Source of the DNA: an uncultured Clostridia bacterium
GTDB taxonomy: Bacteria > Bacillota > Clostridia > TANB77 > CAG-508
Assembly: GCA_934132805.1 (NCBI GenBank)
Contig: CAKPAB010000022.1
Span: 1 to 20,214 of the forward strand
DNA length: 20,214 bases
Direction: 5' to 3'
In this document: positions 9,179-16,970 of the stretch, piece by piece
Numbering within the stretch: position 1 is the first letter of the stretch
How the letters are laid out: every line of letters begins with the position of its first letter
Made by a program: the position numbers and the translations under genes
The notes under the pieces: model-generated
The model's database searches: none
Told to the model about the DNA's origin: nothing
Seen by the model: only the letters and a program-made list of their open reading frames with translations

Positions 9179-10063
9179 TTATTTTTTATTTTTTTCTAAT
9201 ATATCCTCTAACTCTTCCTTAGAAAACTCATATTTTTTATTACAAAAATGGCAAACCAACTCGGCTTTTCCATCTTCTTCAATCATTTCTTTCAAAACAT
9301 CTTTACTCAATGTTGCAAGACCATCTTCCATATGTTCTTTTGAACAATCGCATTCATATACCGGTGTTATACTGTCTTCAATCAATTTAACATTTTCATC
9401 ACCTGTTATAACTTTTGCTATTTCTAATAAAGTCATATTTTTATCTAGCATTTTTGAAATTGCTCCTGCCTTAAATATTGATTGCTCTATTTTTGATATT
9501 TCTTCATCTGTTGCATCTGGCATTGGCGTAATTATATAGCCACCTGCTGATTTAACCCCATTTTTATCTACTAAAACGCCTAAAGCAACTGCTGTATTTT
9601 TTTGTTCTGATTTCGCAAAATATTCAGCAAAATCTTCTGCTATTTCTCCTGAAATAAGTGGACATATTCCAACATATGGCTCTTTTAGCCCAATATCTTT
9701 TATAACATTTATAAAACCAGCATTTCCAACTGCTCCACCAACATCTAATTTTCCCATATCATTTAATGGTAAATCTACAACTGGATTTGACACATATCCT
9801 TTTACTCTTGGAAAATTATCTGCTGTTACAAGCATTGTTCCAAGTGGTCCACTTCCTTTCATTTGAACTGTCAATTTATCTTTTGCACTTTTCATTTCAT
9901 TTCCCATTATTGAAGCAATTGTTAGTAAACGTCCAAATGCTGCCGTTGCAACCGGACTTAAATCATGTATTTTCCTTGCTTCCTCCACAAGTTCCGTTGT
10001 ACTTGCACATACTACTGATATTTTTCCATCATATGCTAAAAATTTCATTATTTTGTCTTGCAT
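9179..10063 (-). CDS. hslO: Hsp33 redox-regulated chaperone
   Basis: Hsp33 is a cytoplasmic holdase. It binds unfolding proteins when oxidation converts its zinc-bound cysteines to disulfides. The 294-residue protein shows the family's N-terminal core (GRLLTIASIMG, GSGPLGTMLV, GGAVGNAG) and the redox switch CxC-X30-CxxC (Cys238, Cys240, Cys271, Cys274). The SD AAAGGA lies 11 bases before the ATG, a little far. The stop of the TagO-rubredoxin gene lies 46 bases upstream, so the two are probably cotranscribed. The pairing of a redox chaperone with a rubredoxin fusion is suggestive but not proof of a shared role. Confidence 0.93.
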   Translation of the reverse strand: MQDKIMKFLAYDGKISVVCASTTELVEEARKIHDLSPVATAAFGRLLTIASIMGNEMKSAKDKLTVQMKGSGPLGTMLVTADNFPRVKGYVSNPVVDLPLNDMGKLDVGGAVGNAGFINVIKDIGLKEPYVGICPLISGEIAEDFAEYFAKSEQKNTAVALGVLVDKNGVKSAGGYIITPMPDATDEEISKIEQSIFKAGAISKMLDKNMTLLEIAKVITGDENVKLIEDSITPVYECDCSKEHMEDGLATLSKDVLKEMIEEDGKAELVCHFCNKKYEFSKEELEDILEKNKK

Positions 10064-10109
10064 TTCATTTTCTGTCCTTTCTTATATATAATTGTAATTA
10101 TTTTTCAAC

Positions 10110-11345
10110 TCATTCATGAATTTGGAACATATCCTTCCCCTCGCCACAAACTGGACAAACCCAGTCTTCTGGCAAATCATCAAACTTTGTTCCCTTTGCA
10201 ATTCCTGCTTTTTCATTACCAAACTTTGGATTATAAATATACTTACATTGAGTACACTCATACTGTTCATTACCTGTTCTCTCAACAGAAAAATTTCTAT
10301 ACCCCGATGCAACTGCAACAATCATAATCAACAAAAATGATAATGCCTTCCAAATGCCACTATCACACAATATAACAGCAAACATTCCAAATATAGCACT
10401 TACTCCATATAACACTAAAACCGCTTGTTTTTGACTAAAACCTTTAGCCACCAATCTATGATGCAAATGTCCCTTATCTGCTTTAAATACAGCTTTTATT
10501 GACTTACCTTTTATTAATCTTCTAATAATTGCCCATGTTGTATCAAATATAGGTAGCCCTAAAGCAATCAAAGGTAAAACAATTACTGCAGCTGTATACG
10601 TTTTAGCTGAGCCCAAAATAGAAATTACTGACAATGAAAAACCTAAAAAATTTGACCCAGTATCACCTAAAAATGTTTTTGCGGGTGTAAAATTAAATGG
10701 TAAAAAACCTACCAAAGCCCCTGCTAAAGCTGTTATTAATACTATTGATATTAATGATGAGCCATTTAAAACAAATATTACCAATAATGATATTGCAGAT
10801 ATTACTGATATTCCAGATGATAATCCATCTAGACCATCTATTAAGTTTATTGCATTTGTTACAATTACTATCCATGCTAATGTAAGTAAAATTGATGTTA
10901 TTTCATGCATCTCTGGAAAATTCAAAAATGGCAATGTTATTCCTTCTATTCTTATTCCAGATGCTACAATACATATTGCTCCTAACATTTGACCTATTAA
11001 TTTTGTTATTGGTCTTATAGTTTTCGTATCATCTACAATGCAAAATGCTGATATTATCAATATTCCTGCTAGAAAGCCTAACAGTTTTTTCCAATACTCT
11101 TGTACTCCAAATAAGTTTATAGAATTTTCTACACTCATAACTATTAACAAATATATTGTTGACACTAAAAAGCCTAAAATTACAGCTGGTCCACCAAATT
11201 TTGGTATTGCTCTCTTGTGTGCTCTTCTTTCATCTTTTGGAATATCTATTGCTCCTATTTTTTTTGCAATCTTCATCGTATATGGTGTAGTTACAAATGT
11301 AACTACAAATGCCAGTATAAATGCTATTGCTATATTTCCCCACAT
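10110..11345 (-). CDS. TagO/WecA-type sugar-phosphate transferase with fused C-terminal rubredoxin
   Basis: The first 350 or so residues are a polytopic phospho-N-acetylhexosamine transferase of the MraY/WecA/TagO family. It would move a sugar phosphate from UDP-GlcNAc (or similar) onto undecaprenyl phosphate to begin wall teichoic acid or other surface glycan synthesis. Motifs seen are [43 protein letters not shown] and HLHHRLV. After the last membrane helix comes a complete rubredoxin domain (about residues 358-411) with four iron ligands Cys364, Cys367, Cys397 and Cys400 and the usual [16 protein letters not shown]. The two parts are one uninterrupted frame. GGAGG precedes the ATG by seven bases. 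rpiB ends 14 bases upstream and hslO begins 46 bases downstream. The fusion is unusual and gives no obvious electron-transfer partner in the window. Confidence 0.87.
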   Translation of the reverse strand: MWGNIAIAFILAFVVTFVTTPYTMKIAKKIGAIDIPKDERRAHKRAIPKFGGPAVILGFLVSTIYLLIVMSVENSINLFGVQEYWKKLLGFLAGILIISAFCIVDDTKTIRPITKLIGQMLGAICIVASGIRIEGITLPFLNFPEMHEITSILLTLAWIVIVTNAINLIDGLDGLSSGISVISAISLLVIFVLNGSSLISIVLITALAGALVGFLPFNFTPAKTFLGDTGSNFLGFSLSVISILGSAKTYTAAVIVLPLIALGLPIFDTTWAIIRRLIKGKSIKAVFKADKGHLHHRLVAKGFSQKQAVLVLYGVSAIFGMFAVILCDSGIWKALSFLLIMIVAVASGYRNFSVERTGNEQYECTQCKYIYNPKFGNEKAGIAKGTKFDDLPEDWVCPVCGEGKDMFQIHE

Positions 11346-11359
11346 ATGTATTCCTCCAA

Positions 11360-11806
11360 TTATTTCATATTATTTTTTTCAATTTCTTCTATCATTTTTA
11401 GTCTTTCTTCATATCTTCCGCCTTTAAATTCTGTACCTAACCAATTTCTTATTATGCATATAGCTTCATTTGTTGTTAAGTAATCTCCTCCTAATGTTAT
11501 TACATTTATGTCATCATCAGCTTTTGCAAATTTTGCTGATTCTTGGTCATGTATTGATGCTGCTCTTATTCCTTTAAATTTGTTTGCCACTACTGTCATT
11601 CCATAACCTGATCTACACACTAAAATTCCACAATCACATTCTTTGTTTTGTATTGCATCTGCTACTTTTTTAGCATATATTGGATAGTCTGTTCTTTCTT
11701 CTGAATTTGTTCCATAGTCTTTGTATTCTATCCCACTTTCTTCTAAATATTTTTTGATTTCTTCTTTTAGTTTGTATCCTCCATGATCTGCTCCTAATGC
11801 TATCAT
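11360..11806 (-). CDS. rpiB: RpiB/LacAB-family sugar-phosphate isomerase
   Basis: RpiB interconverts ribose 5-phosphate and ribulose 5-phosphate in the pentose phosphate pathway. The 148-residue length fits. [13 protein letters not shown] supplies Asp7 and His8, and the catalytic Cys64 sits in VCRSGYGM, where most RpiB proteins have CGTGxG. The usual segment with His and Asn after SAxxAR (as in HNDAN) here reads AKADDDINV, so a commonly conserved histidine seems absent. It could be a divergent RpiB or a relative with another sugar-phosphate substrate. I start at 11806 because AAGGAG lies eight bases upstream; a GTG at 11815 would overlap that site. It heads the run with the TagO-rubredoxin gene, hslO and ppaC. 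Confidence 0.8.
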   Translation of the reverse strand: MIALGADHGGYKLKEEIKKYLEESGIEYKDYGTNSEERTDYPIYAKKVADAIQNKECDCGILVCRSGYGMTVVANKFKGIRAASIHDQESAKFAKADDDINVITLGGDYLTTNEAICIIRNWLGTEFKGGRYEERLKMIEEIEKNNMK

Positions 11807-11833
11807 TTGTATCACTCCTTACTTTTTTTGTAT

Positions 11834-11862
11834 AATATATCACAATTTTATAGATATTACAA
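11834..11862 (-). promoter_or_regulatory. Probable promoter for rpiB and the genes after it
   Basis: On the minus strand TTGTAA (11862-11857), 17 nt and TATATT (11839-11834) lie about 28 bases before the rpiB ATG. The region is very AT-rich, so the match is weaker evidence than the other promoters. Confidence 0.45.
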
Positions 11863-11884
11863 TAATTTTATAATAATTCTATGG

Positions 11885-11908
11885 AAAAAGAGGGTACACC
11901 GTACCCTC
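11885..11908 (-). terminator. Terminator after the unrecognised 195-residue protein
   Basis: A perfect 8-bp stem GAGGGTAC/GTACCCTC with a 3-nt loop is followed on the minus strand by TTTTT. It lies 17 bases after the stop codon and is a classic intrinsic terminator. Confidence 0.85.
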
Positions 11909-11924
11909 CTTTCCCGATATGAAA

Positions 11925-12512
11925 TTAGTCTCTAACAATGCCAAATAATTTTGCTTTTTCAGCATTGTTGCAGTACTTTTCTATCTTTTTTAAAGTATCT
12001 AATTCTATTGATATTTCCATATTTAAGAGAATATCAACAGTTTTTGCATCATGATACTGCCACATTGCCTCTTTAACTATATAATCAGCACTTTTTTCAA
12101 CATCTATCGTTGACTTTTCCAGTATATAATCAACGATTATTTCGTTGCCTAATTTAATAGCTTTTGTCAAGCTTGATAAATCTGCCTTTATATCAAAATA
12201 AGTTGCTATATCAGCACTGCCATACTCAAAAACTTTGTTTTCAAGCACTTTTGAATCTAAATCAATAGTCGTTAGATATTTCAATAATTCAATATCTTTT
12301 ACCTTCACTGCTTCCTCTATTAATTTTGACGCCATCTTCTTCAAGTTACTTTTTCCCTTTGCCTTGATCGTAATTTGAATCTCAACATCTTCCAAATCAT
12401 CATTTGGAATAACCTTTACATTAATGTTGGGATCTTTTATGCAAAGGGCCAAGCCTTCTCCCTGAAGAGTAATCCTTTCCTCTTTTTTGCAAATTTCATA
12501 CCGTTCTTTCAT
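11925..12512 (-). CDS. Unrecognised soluble protein with possible ankyrin-like helical repeats
   Basis: I do not recognise this 195-residue protein. It has no signal peptide or membrane segment. The second half alternates short helices in a spacing that recalls ankyrin-like repeats (LLKYL, IATYF, IVDYIL, TVDILLNM), though without the TPLH hallmark. GGAGG lies five bases before the ATG at 12512; in-frame ATGs at 12524 and 12545 have worse sites. It has its own near-consensus promoter and terminator, so it is a single-gene unit. G+C is about 36% over 12301-12540, above its neighbours, and codon use looks different, which hints at acquisition. Codon 4 is CGG, the only in-frame CGG I found outside the frame-shift sites. 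Confidence 0.65.
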   Translation of the reverse strand: MKERYEICKKEERITLQGEGLALCIKDPNINVKVIPNDDLEDVEIQITIKAKGKSNLKKMASKLIEEAVKVKDIELLKYLTTIDLDSKVLENKVFEYGSADIATYFDIKADLSSLTKAIKLGNEIIVDYILEKSTIDVEKSADYIVKEAMWQYHDAKTVDILLNMEISIELDTLKKIEKYCNNAEKAKLFGIVRD

Positions 12513-12557
12513 TTTTTCCTCCATTTTGTCCTTAAATAATTGCATTGTTACTCTGTT

Positions 12558-12585
12558 ATTATATCATAATTATGTAAATTGTCAA
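12558..12585 (-). promoter_or_regulatory. Consensus SigA promoter of the unrecognised protein
   Basis: On the minus strand TTGACA (12585-12580), a 16-nt spacer and TATAAT (12563-12558) match both consensus hexamers exactly. Transcription would start near 12551, only a few bases before the ATG at 12545. That favours the internal start at 12512. Confidence 0.8.
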
Positions 12586-12630
12586 TATTTTTTTAGCAGC
12601 TAGCATTTATATAAAACACTGTTACAATCA

Positions 12631-13444
12631 TTACATTTTAAACTCATCTAAGCTTTTAAATTCATATCCCATATCCTTTACGCTATTAATAATATCTTTC
12701 AATATATTAGTATTTGTCTTAGAATTTCCATGTAAAAGCATTATCTCACCATTATGAACATTATCTAAAATTTTCTTTTTAGCACTTTCTTCTTCTGGTT
12801 GTTTATTCTCATTCCAATCTTCATATGCAAAAGACCACATTACAGTCTTATAGCCTAATGAATTTGTAACATTTATGCTTTTCTCGCTAAATTCCCCCAT
12901 TGGAGGTCTTATGTATTTCATTTCATATCCAAACTTTTCATAAATTGACTTATGCAACTCCATAACCTCTGCATTTATTTGCTCATCAGTTAAAGTTGGC
13001 ATACTTTTATGATTAACAGTATGGTTTCCGTACAATATGCCCTTCGTCTATCATCTGCTTTACTAATTCTGGTTGTGTATTTAAATAATGGGCTGTAATA
13101 AAAAACGTTGCCTTAACATTGCATTCTTTTAATATAGATAAAATCTGCTGTGTATTACCAGCTTCATATCCTTCATCAAAAGTTAAATATATAAATTTAT
13201 CTGTACTATTCCCCATCGCAATTCCATTATTTTTTTCTAATAATGCCTTATTTTCTTTTCCCAAATCAGGTTGCTCATGATTATCATTTCTTTTTATTCC
13301 CCAACCTATTTTTTTATTGCTTAGACTTTGTGCGCTTACACTACTCAATTTTTCTTTATCTTTTGAATTAATATTTATAATAGCAATAGATAGAACAAAA
13401 ACTAGTAATAGTAGAAATATAACTTTTAAAAAATTCTTTTTCAA
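12631..13444 (-). pseudogene. pdaA: PdaA-like polysaccharide deacetylase, frame broken once at CGG
   Basis: PdaA-type enzymes remove acetyl groups from N-acetylmuramic acid so that muramic delta-lactam can form in spore cortex. The reading starts with TTG at 13444 behind GGGAG. It has an N-terminal membrane anchor or signal (about 1-26), the PdaA-type GWGIKRNDNH segment, and NodB motif 1 (YLTFDEGYE). At 13030 the strand reads ATT GTA C GGA AAC CAT. The written frame stops five codons later, while dropping C gives the NodB motif VGNHTVNH and an open frame through RPPMGEF and LLHGNS to the end. The corrected protein is 270 residues. Because a single extra C before a conserved glycine is the only defect, it may be functional under +1 decoding, a recent mutation, or a sequence error. 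Confidence 0.83.
13030..13030 (-). other. CGG frame-shift site in the NodB VGNHT motif
   Basis: The in-frame codon 139 is CGG, followed by A. Reading GGA instead of CGG restores Val-Gly-Asn-His-Thr, which carries the metal-binding histidines of NodB deacetylases. This has the same form as the four comEC sites 8.5 kb away. Confidence 0.8.
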
Positions 13445-13755
13445 ATAAATCAGCTCCCATCTATATTAAATTTATGTTTTTATTCATATTTTATTACACT
13501 AATTTTTTTTATTATAAAATATTGTTTTTTAATACATTTTATCTAACTTCGTCGATAATTAACACTTACAATTCTGCTTTCAAACACTATTGATACCAAT
13601 CTTTTTTACCAATTGGATAATTTTGTAAATTTTCTATTGACAAGAAACGATTTTTGGATTATATTGTTATTACTTCTGGAAAATAAAGGAAATTTTTGTT
13701 ATTTTGTCGATTACTTTTTTCCTAGAAGAATATATATTTAGAGGGGGAATTATAA
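13445..13755. other. Divergent intergenic region between pdaA and agrA
   Basis: This gap separates divergently transcribed pdaA (-) and agrA (+). It holds the agrA promoter at 13637-13665 and, just upstream, two related motifs: ATTGATACCAAT near 13588 and ACCAATTGGAT near 13608, the latter with the palindrome CCAATTGG. These could be a control site. I saw no convincing SigG or SigE promoter for pdaA and no open frame worth calling. Confidence 0.4.
13637..13665 (+). promoter_or_regulatory. SigA-type promoter for agrA-agrC
   Basis: TTGACA (13637-13642), exactly 17 nt, then TATATT (13660-13665) is a strong match. The leader to the ATG at 13756 is about 84 nt. No clear LytTR direct repeats were found near it. 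Confidence 0.75.
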
Positions 13756-14469
13756 ATGTTAAATTTTGCTATTTGTGATGACAACGTAAATATTCTAGAT
13801 AAATTTTCAAGAATCTTAGAAAATATTTTTATAAAGTACAACTATGATGCACAAGTTGGAATAAAAACAACTGATGTTGATGAATTATTAAATTATATTG
13901 ATGATAATAAAACTGACGTTTTAATTTTAGATATTAATTTAAAATCTGACAAAAGTGGTTTAGAAATAGCTTCTAAAGTTAGAGAAAGCAACAAAGATAC
14001 TTATTTTATCTTTACTACTGCTCATTTAGAATATGCAATGATGGCTTATAAGTTCAAAACTTTTGATTATCTTGCAAAACCCGTAACTTCGGATAGGTTA
14101 GAAGAAACTATAGTTCGTTTATTTGATGATATTAATGGTAGACCAAAAAGATATCTTAAAATTGATAATAAGAAAACTATTATTGACCAAAGTGAAATTT
14201 TGTATATTAAACGTGATGGTATGAAAGTAATTATTCATACAAAAAGTCGTGATTATGAAACTTATAGTTCTTTTAATAAGCTTATGGTCTTATTGCCTTC
14301 TAACTTTGTTAGAGCTCATAAATCTTTTATTGTTAACATCGATAACATTGCAAACTTGGACTCTATCGGTAATATTGTGTACTTTGATAATGGCTCTACT
14401 TGTGATATTGGGCCAAAATTTAAAAAGAGTTTAATGGAGGAGGTAAATAATTATGAACATTCTAAATAA
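13756..14469 (+). CDS. agrA: AgrA-like LytTR response regulator
   Basis: The 237-residue protein has a receiver domain (about 1-120) with the acidic pair Asp8-Asp9, phospho-acceptor Asp59 in LILDINL, Thr87 or Thr88 and Lys108 before Pro109. A LytTR DNA-binding domain (about 140-235) follows, with FVRAHKSFIVNIDNI. LytTR regulators of this type bind direct repeats and include AgrA, ComE and VirR. GAGGGGG lies eight bases before the ATG. Its end overlaps the kinase gene by 17 bases, so the two are translationally coupled. With the convergent agrB-agrD genes this makes a complete peptide quorum-sensing circuit, the basis for the name. Confidence 0.88.
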   Translation: MLNFAICDDNVNILDKFSRILENIFIKYNYDAQVGIKTTDVDELLNYIDDNKTDVLILDINLKSDKSGLEIASKVRESNKDTYFIFTTAHLEYAMMAYKFKTFDYLAKPVTSDRLEETIVRLFDDINGRPKRYLKIDNKKTIIDQSEILYIKRDGMKVIIHTKSRDYETYSSFNKLMVLLPSNFVRAHKSFIVNIDNIANLDSIGNIVYFDNGSTCDIGPKFKKSLMEEVNNYEHSK

Positions 14470-15802
14470 TATTTGGTCGGCATTAACTATGCCGAATGAA
14501 AATCTAATAGATGTAATATCAATATTTCTGACTATTTTAATTGAAGTTCCTTTAACATTCGCTTTGATTAGTAACGTATTTAAGATTACTTATACTAAAA
14601 AACAAAAATATTTATACATACTAATAACTTCATTTATAGCAATTATTAATACTTACATTATAAAATGGCCTTACAATATAGTATTAAATTATCTTTCAGC
14701 ATTTATAATTATCTTTTTTATTTTTAAGCTTTCACCATTTAAAACTATAATTGCTGCAATATTTCCAAGCATTATTTTTAGTTTGCTAGAAAAATTAATA
14801 CTACCAACATATTTAAATATATTTGATTTAGAACCAGAACAAATTATGTCTGTTCCCATATACAGAATTTATTACACATCTTTAATGTATATAAGTGCAT
14901 TTATTATTAACATTATCATAAAATATAAAAACATAACAATCGAATTATTTGATAATTTCGACCACAAAAATAAAGTTATAATTACTCTAAACTTTTTATT
15001 TGGTTTATTTAACATAATTGTTCAAATGTTCTTAACTATAAATTATGTTGATATTTTACCTATTTATTTTTCTATATTTAATGTAATTTGTTTAATAATT
15101 TATTTTACATTAAGTATATACAGTTTAACTAAAGTAATGAAATTAGTAACAACAACTCAAAAACTTGAAAGTGCAGAAGCATACAATAAAACATTACATA
15201 TCTTGCATGATAGTGTACGCGGTTTTAAACATGATTTTGATAATATTGTTACAACTATTGGTGGTTATATAAAAACTAAAGACATGGATGGTCTTGAAAA
15301 ATATTATTCTCAACTACAAGAAGATTGCATAAAAGTTAATAATCTCTATATTTTAAACCCTGATATAATTAACAATCCCGGCATATACAATCTAATAACT
15401 GCAAAATATAATGAGGCACAAAATAAAGGAATAAAAGTAAATCTTACTATTTTATTAGATTTAAATGACTTACATATGAAAATATATGAATTTGCAAGAA
15501 TTTTAGGAATATTACTAGATAACGCAATTGAAGCATCATCAGAATGTGATGAGAAAATATTAAATATAGTATTTAGAACAGAAGAGAAAAATAGCAGAAA
15601 TATAATTTTAATAGAAAATACTTACAAAGACAAAAATGTTGATTTAACACAAATATTTAATAAAGGTGTTACCGGAAAAGAAAATCATACCGGACTTGGT
15701 CTTTGGGAAATAAGACAAATATTAAAGAAAAATAACAATGTAAATTTACATACAAATAAAAATGAAAAATATTTTTCACAACAATTAGAAATATATTACT
15801 AA
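14453..15802 (+). CDS. agrC: AgrC-like sensor histidine kinase
   Basis: The 449-residue protein begins with about six hydrophobic segments (residues 15-225), as in peptide-sensing HPK10 kinases. The cytoplasmic part has the phospho-acceptor region RGFKHDFDNI with His260. A GHKL ATPase domain follows, with the N box LLDNAIEAS (Asn357) and a G box TGLGLWEI. The middle G box is reduced, as is usual for this kinase class. GGAGGAGG precedes the ATG within the end of agrA. By position and class it should sense the peptide made from agrD and phosphorylate the LytTR regulator. A hairpin at 15831-15854 ends the unit. Sensing of this particular peptide is inferred from gene context. Confidence 0.86.
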   Translation: MNILNNIWSALTMPNENLIDVISIFLTILIEVPLTFALISNVFKITYTKKQKYLYILITSFIAIINTYIIKWPYNIVLNYLSAFIIIFFIFKLSPFKTIIAAIFPSIIFSLLEKLILPTYLNIFDLEPEQIMSVPIYRIYYTSLMYISAFIINIIIKYKNITIELFDNFDHKNKVIITLNFLFGLFNIIVQMFLTINYVDILPIYFSIFNVICLIIYFTLSIYSLTKVMKLVTTTQKLESAEAYNKTLHILHDSVRGFKHDFDNIVTTIGGYIKTKDMDGLEKYYSQLQEDCIKVNNLYILNPDIINNPGIYNLITAKYNEAQNKGIKVNLTILLDLNDLHMKIYEFARILGILLDNAIEASSECDEKILNIVFRTEEKNSRNIILIENTYKDKNVDLTQIFNKGVTGKENHTGLGLWEIRQILKKNNNVNLHTNKNEKYFSQQLEIYY

Positions 15803-15830
15803 TCTAACAAATTTATCATATCCCATAAAT

Positions 15831-15854
15831 AAAAGAACAGTCGCCTGTTCTTTT
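15831..15854. terminator. Bidirectional terminator after agrC
   Basis: AAAAGAACAG and CTGTTCTTTT form a perfect 10-bp stem around TCGC, with A and T ends on both sides. It sits between the convergent agrC and agrD genes. Confidence 0.8.
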
Positions 15855-15894
15855 CTAATGGATTGTCTAATAACATTAAGTATATTGTGTACCC

Positions 15895-15927
15895 TAAATA
15901 TAGGTATTGTCGAACTACCTATATTTA
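15895..15927. repeat. 12-bp perfect inverted repeat between agrC and agrD
   Basis: TAAATATAGGTA and TACCTATATTTA are perfect inverted arms around a 9-nt loop. It lies 16 bases after the agrD stop. It lacks a clean T-tract on either strand, so it may shield the agrD mRNA 3' end rather than terminate it. Confidence 0.6.
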
Positions 15928-15942
15928 AGCTTAAAAACTAAA

Positions 15943-16062
15943 TTAATCTTTTTTTACTAAACTAGCTGGCATTTTTGGTTGATGGAATGCTGTCCAAACA
16001 AAGCAAGCTGTGTTAGTTGTTTTTGCGTATTTTTCTGCAACTTTAGCTAATAATTTTAACAT
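15943..16062 (-). CDS. agrD: AgrD-like cyclic peptide pheromone precursor
   Basis: This 39-residue gene is short and easily missed. The N-terminal part (MLKLLAKVAEKYAKTTN) is an amphipathic helix. The core T-A-C-F-V-W-T follows, and the tail has HQPKMPASLVKKD with the QPKxP motif typical of clostridial AgrD. AgrB should cut after Thr24 and link its carboxyl to Cys20, giving a five-residue thiolactone C-F-V-W-T, perhaps with one to four residues of tail such as T-A or N-T-A. This resembles the C-L-W-F-T ring reported for Clostridium perfringens. AAAGGAGGAG lies about seven bases before the ATG, one of the strongest ribosome sites here. agrB ends 79 bases upstream on the same strand. Confidence 0.92.
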   Translation of the reverse strand: MLKLLAKVAEKYAKTTNTACFVWTAFHQPKMPASLVKKD

Positions 16063-16141
16063 AAAGCTCTCCTCCTTTGTCTTTAGATATATATAATATA
16101 AAAATACTACCGGCATGTACCTTTAATATTACCAAATTAAT

Positions 16142-16753
16142 TTAAGCATTTTCATAAACTTCATATCCATATTTACTATTTGTAAGTTTATATGCTAACC
16201 TTGTAATCATACATGTTTGAACAAAATATCCAAATATTATCATGTTAGATATTGTACTATCTTTAATAAATACTGCTAAAACCAACCCCACAATCAAACA
16301 CACATATGACATTATTTGTTTTTTCTTTCTTATTTTTTTACTCAAAATTGGAACATCTTCTGTGTCTGCTGGAGCATATAGTTTTATCATTACTATTCCA
16401 AATATTGCTACTGCAATAATTGCTATATATTTTGCAATATCACCTAAAACAATAACTTTTGATAAAAATGCTACTCCACAATAAAATGATGTAGTTGATA
16501 TTATGCAACCAATATGAGTTCTTAAATGAAAGCCTCCTGAAAACATCCTATATGGCATTATTATTAAAAAAGTAATTAAACTTAATTTTAATAAACCGAG
16601 AACATATGCTATAAGTAACATTATGAAGAATTTTGGAACTTCCCCTAATAAAATTTGAAGTCCATAATTTATTACTTCAGCTCTCTCGTCATCCACATCT
16701 GGCATTTCTTTTCTGATTTTGTTGGTTAGAAATTCTGTAATTTTTTCTATCAT
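16142..16753 (-). CDS. agrB: AgrB-like pheromone-processing membrane peptidase
   Basis: AgrB is an integral-membrane cysteine endopeptidase that trims AgrD and helps form the cyclic peptide. The 203-residue protein has several hydrophobic helices and the catalytic pair His76 and Cys83, seven apart in GGFHLRTHIGC, exactly as in the family. I start at 16753, where GGTGAG precedes the ATG. An in-frame ATG at 16795 adds 14 Lys-rich residues without a ribosome site. The order agrB then agrD on one strand, facing agrA-agrC on the other, differs from the single agrBDCA operon of staphylococci. A candidate promoter lies at 16913-16941. Confidence 0.92.
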   Translation of the reverse strand: MIEKITEFLTNKIRKEMPDVDDERAEVINYGLQILLGEVPKFFIMLLIAYVLGLLKLSLITFLIIMPYRMFSGGFHLRTHIGCIISTTSFYCGVAFLSKVIVLGDIAKYIAIIAVAIFGIVMIKLYAPADTEDVPILSKKIRKKKQIMSYVCLIVGLVLAVFIKDSTISNMIIFGYFVQTCMITRLAYKLTNSKYGYEVYENA

Positions 16754-16912
16754 TTTCTCACCACTCTTTTTCTTAAGTTTTATATATTTTAGCATTTAAT
16801 TTTCCAAAATTTATTTTTCATTTATAAAAAGCATATTTTATTTTATATCTTTTTTATTTTTTAATTTTATAAAATATTTTGCCATTTTTATAAAACCTCA
16901 ATGTAAATTTTT

Positions 16913-16941
16913 AAAATAGCCATCAAACGTCCTATTTTCAA
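16913..16941 (-). promoter_or_regulatory. Candidate promoter for agrB-agrD
   Basis: On the minus strand TTGAAA (16941-16936), 17 nt and TATTTT (16918-16913) are a fair match, leaving a leader of about 150 nt to the agrB ATG. The long AT-rich leader (16754-16912) has no gene. I could not identify LytTR repeats upstream, which an autoinduced promoter would be expected to have. Confidence 0.4.
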
Positions 16942-16970
16942 GGTTTTTGTCATATAGAATTTAAGCTCTC

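Noticed and set aside
10082..10321. 79-codon frame overlapping the rubredoxin part
   Set aside because: A different frame of the same strand; the rubredoxin cysteine pattern is in the main frame, so this is not a separate gene.
12631..13035. Separate deacetylase gene starting at 13035
   Set aside because: It begins in the middle of the NodB motif, and the upstream frame supplies the missing half; they are one gene.
3902..13444. Stop-codon reassignment as the cause of the broken genes
   Set aside because: Reading through stops does not restore the conserved motifs; only a one-base frame change does.
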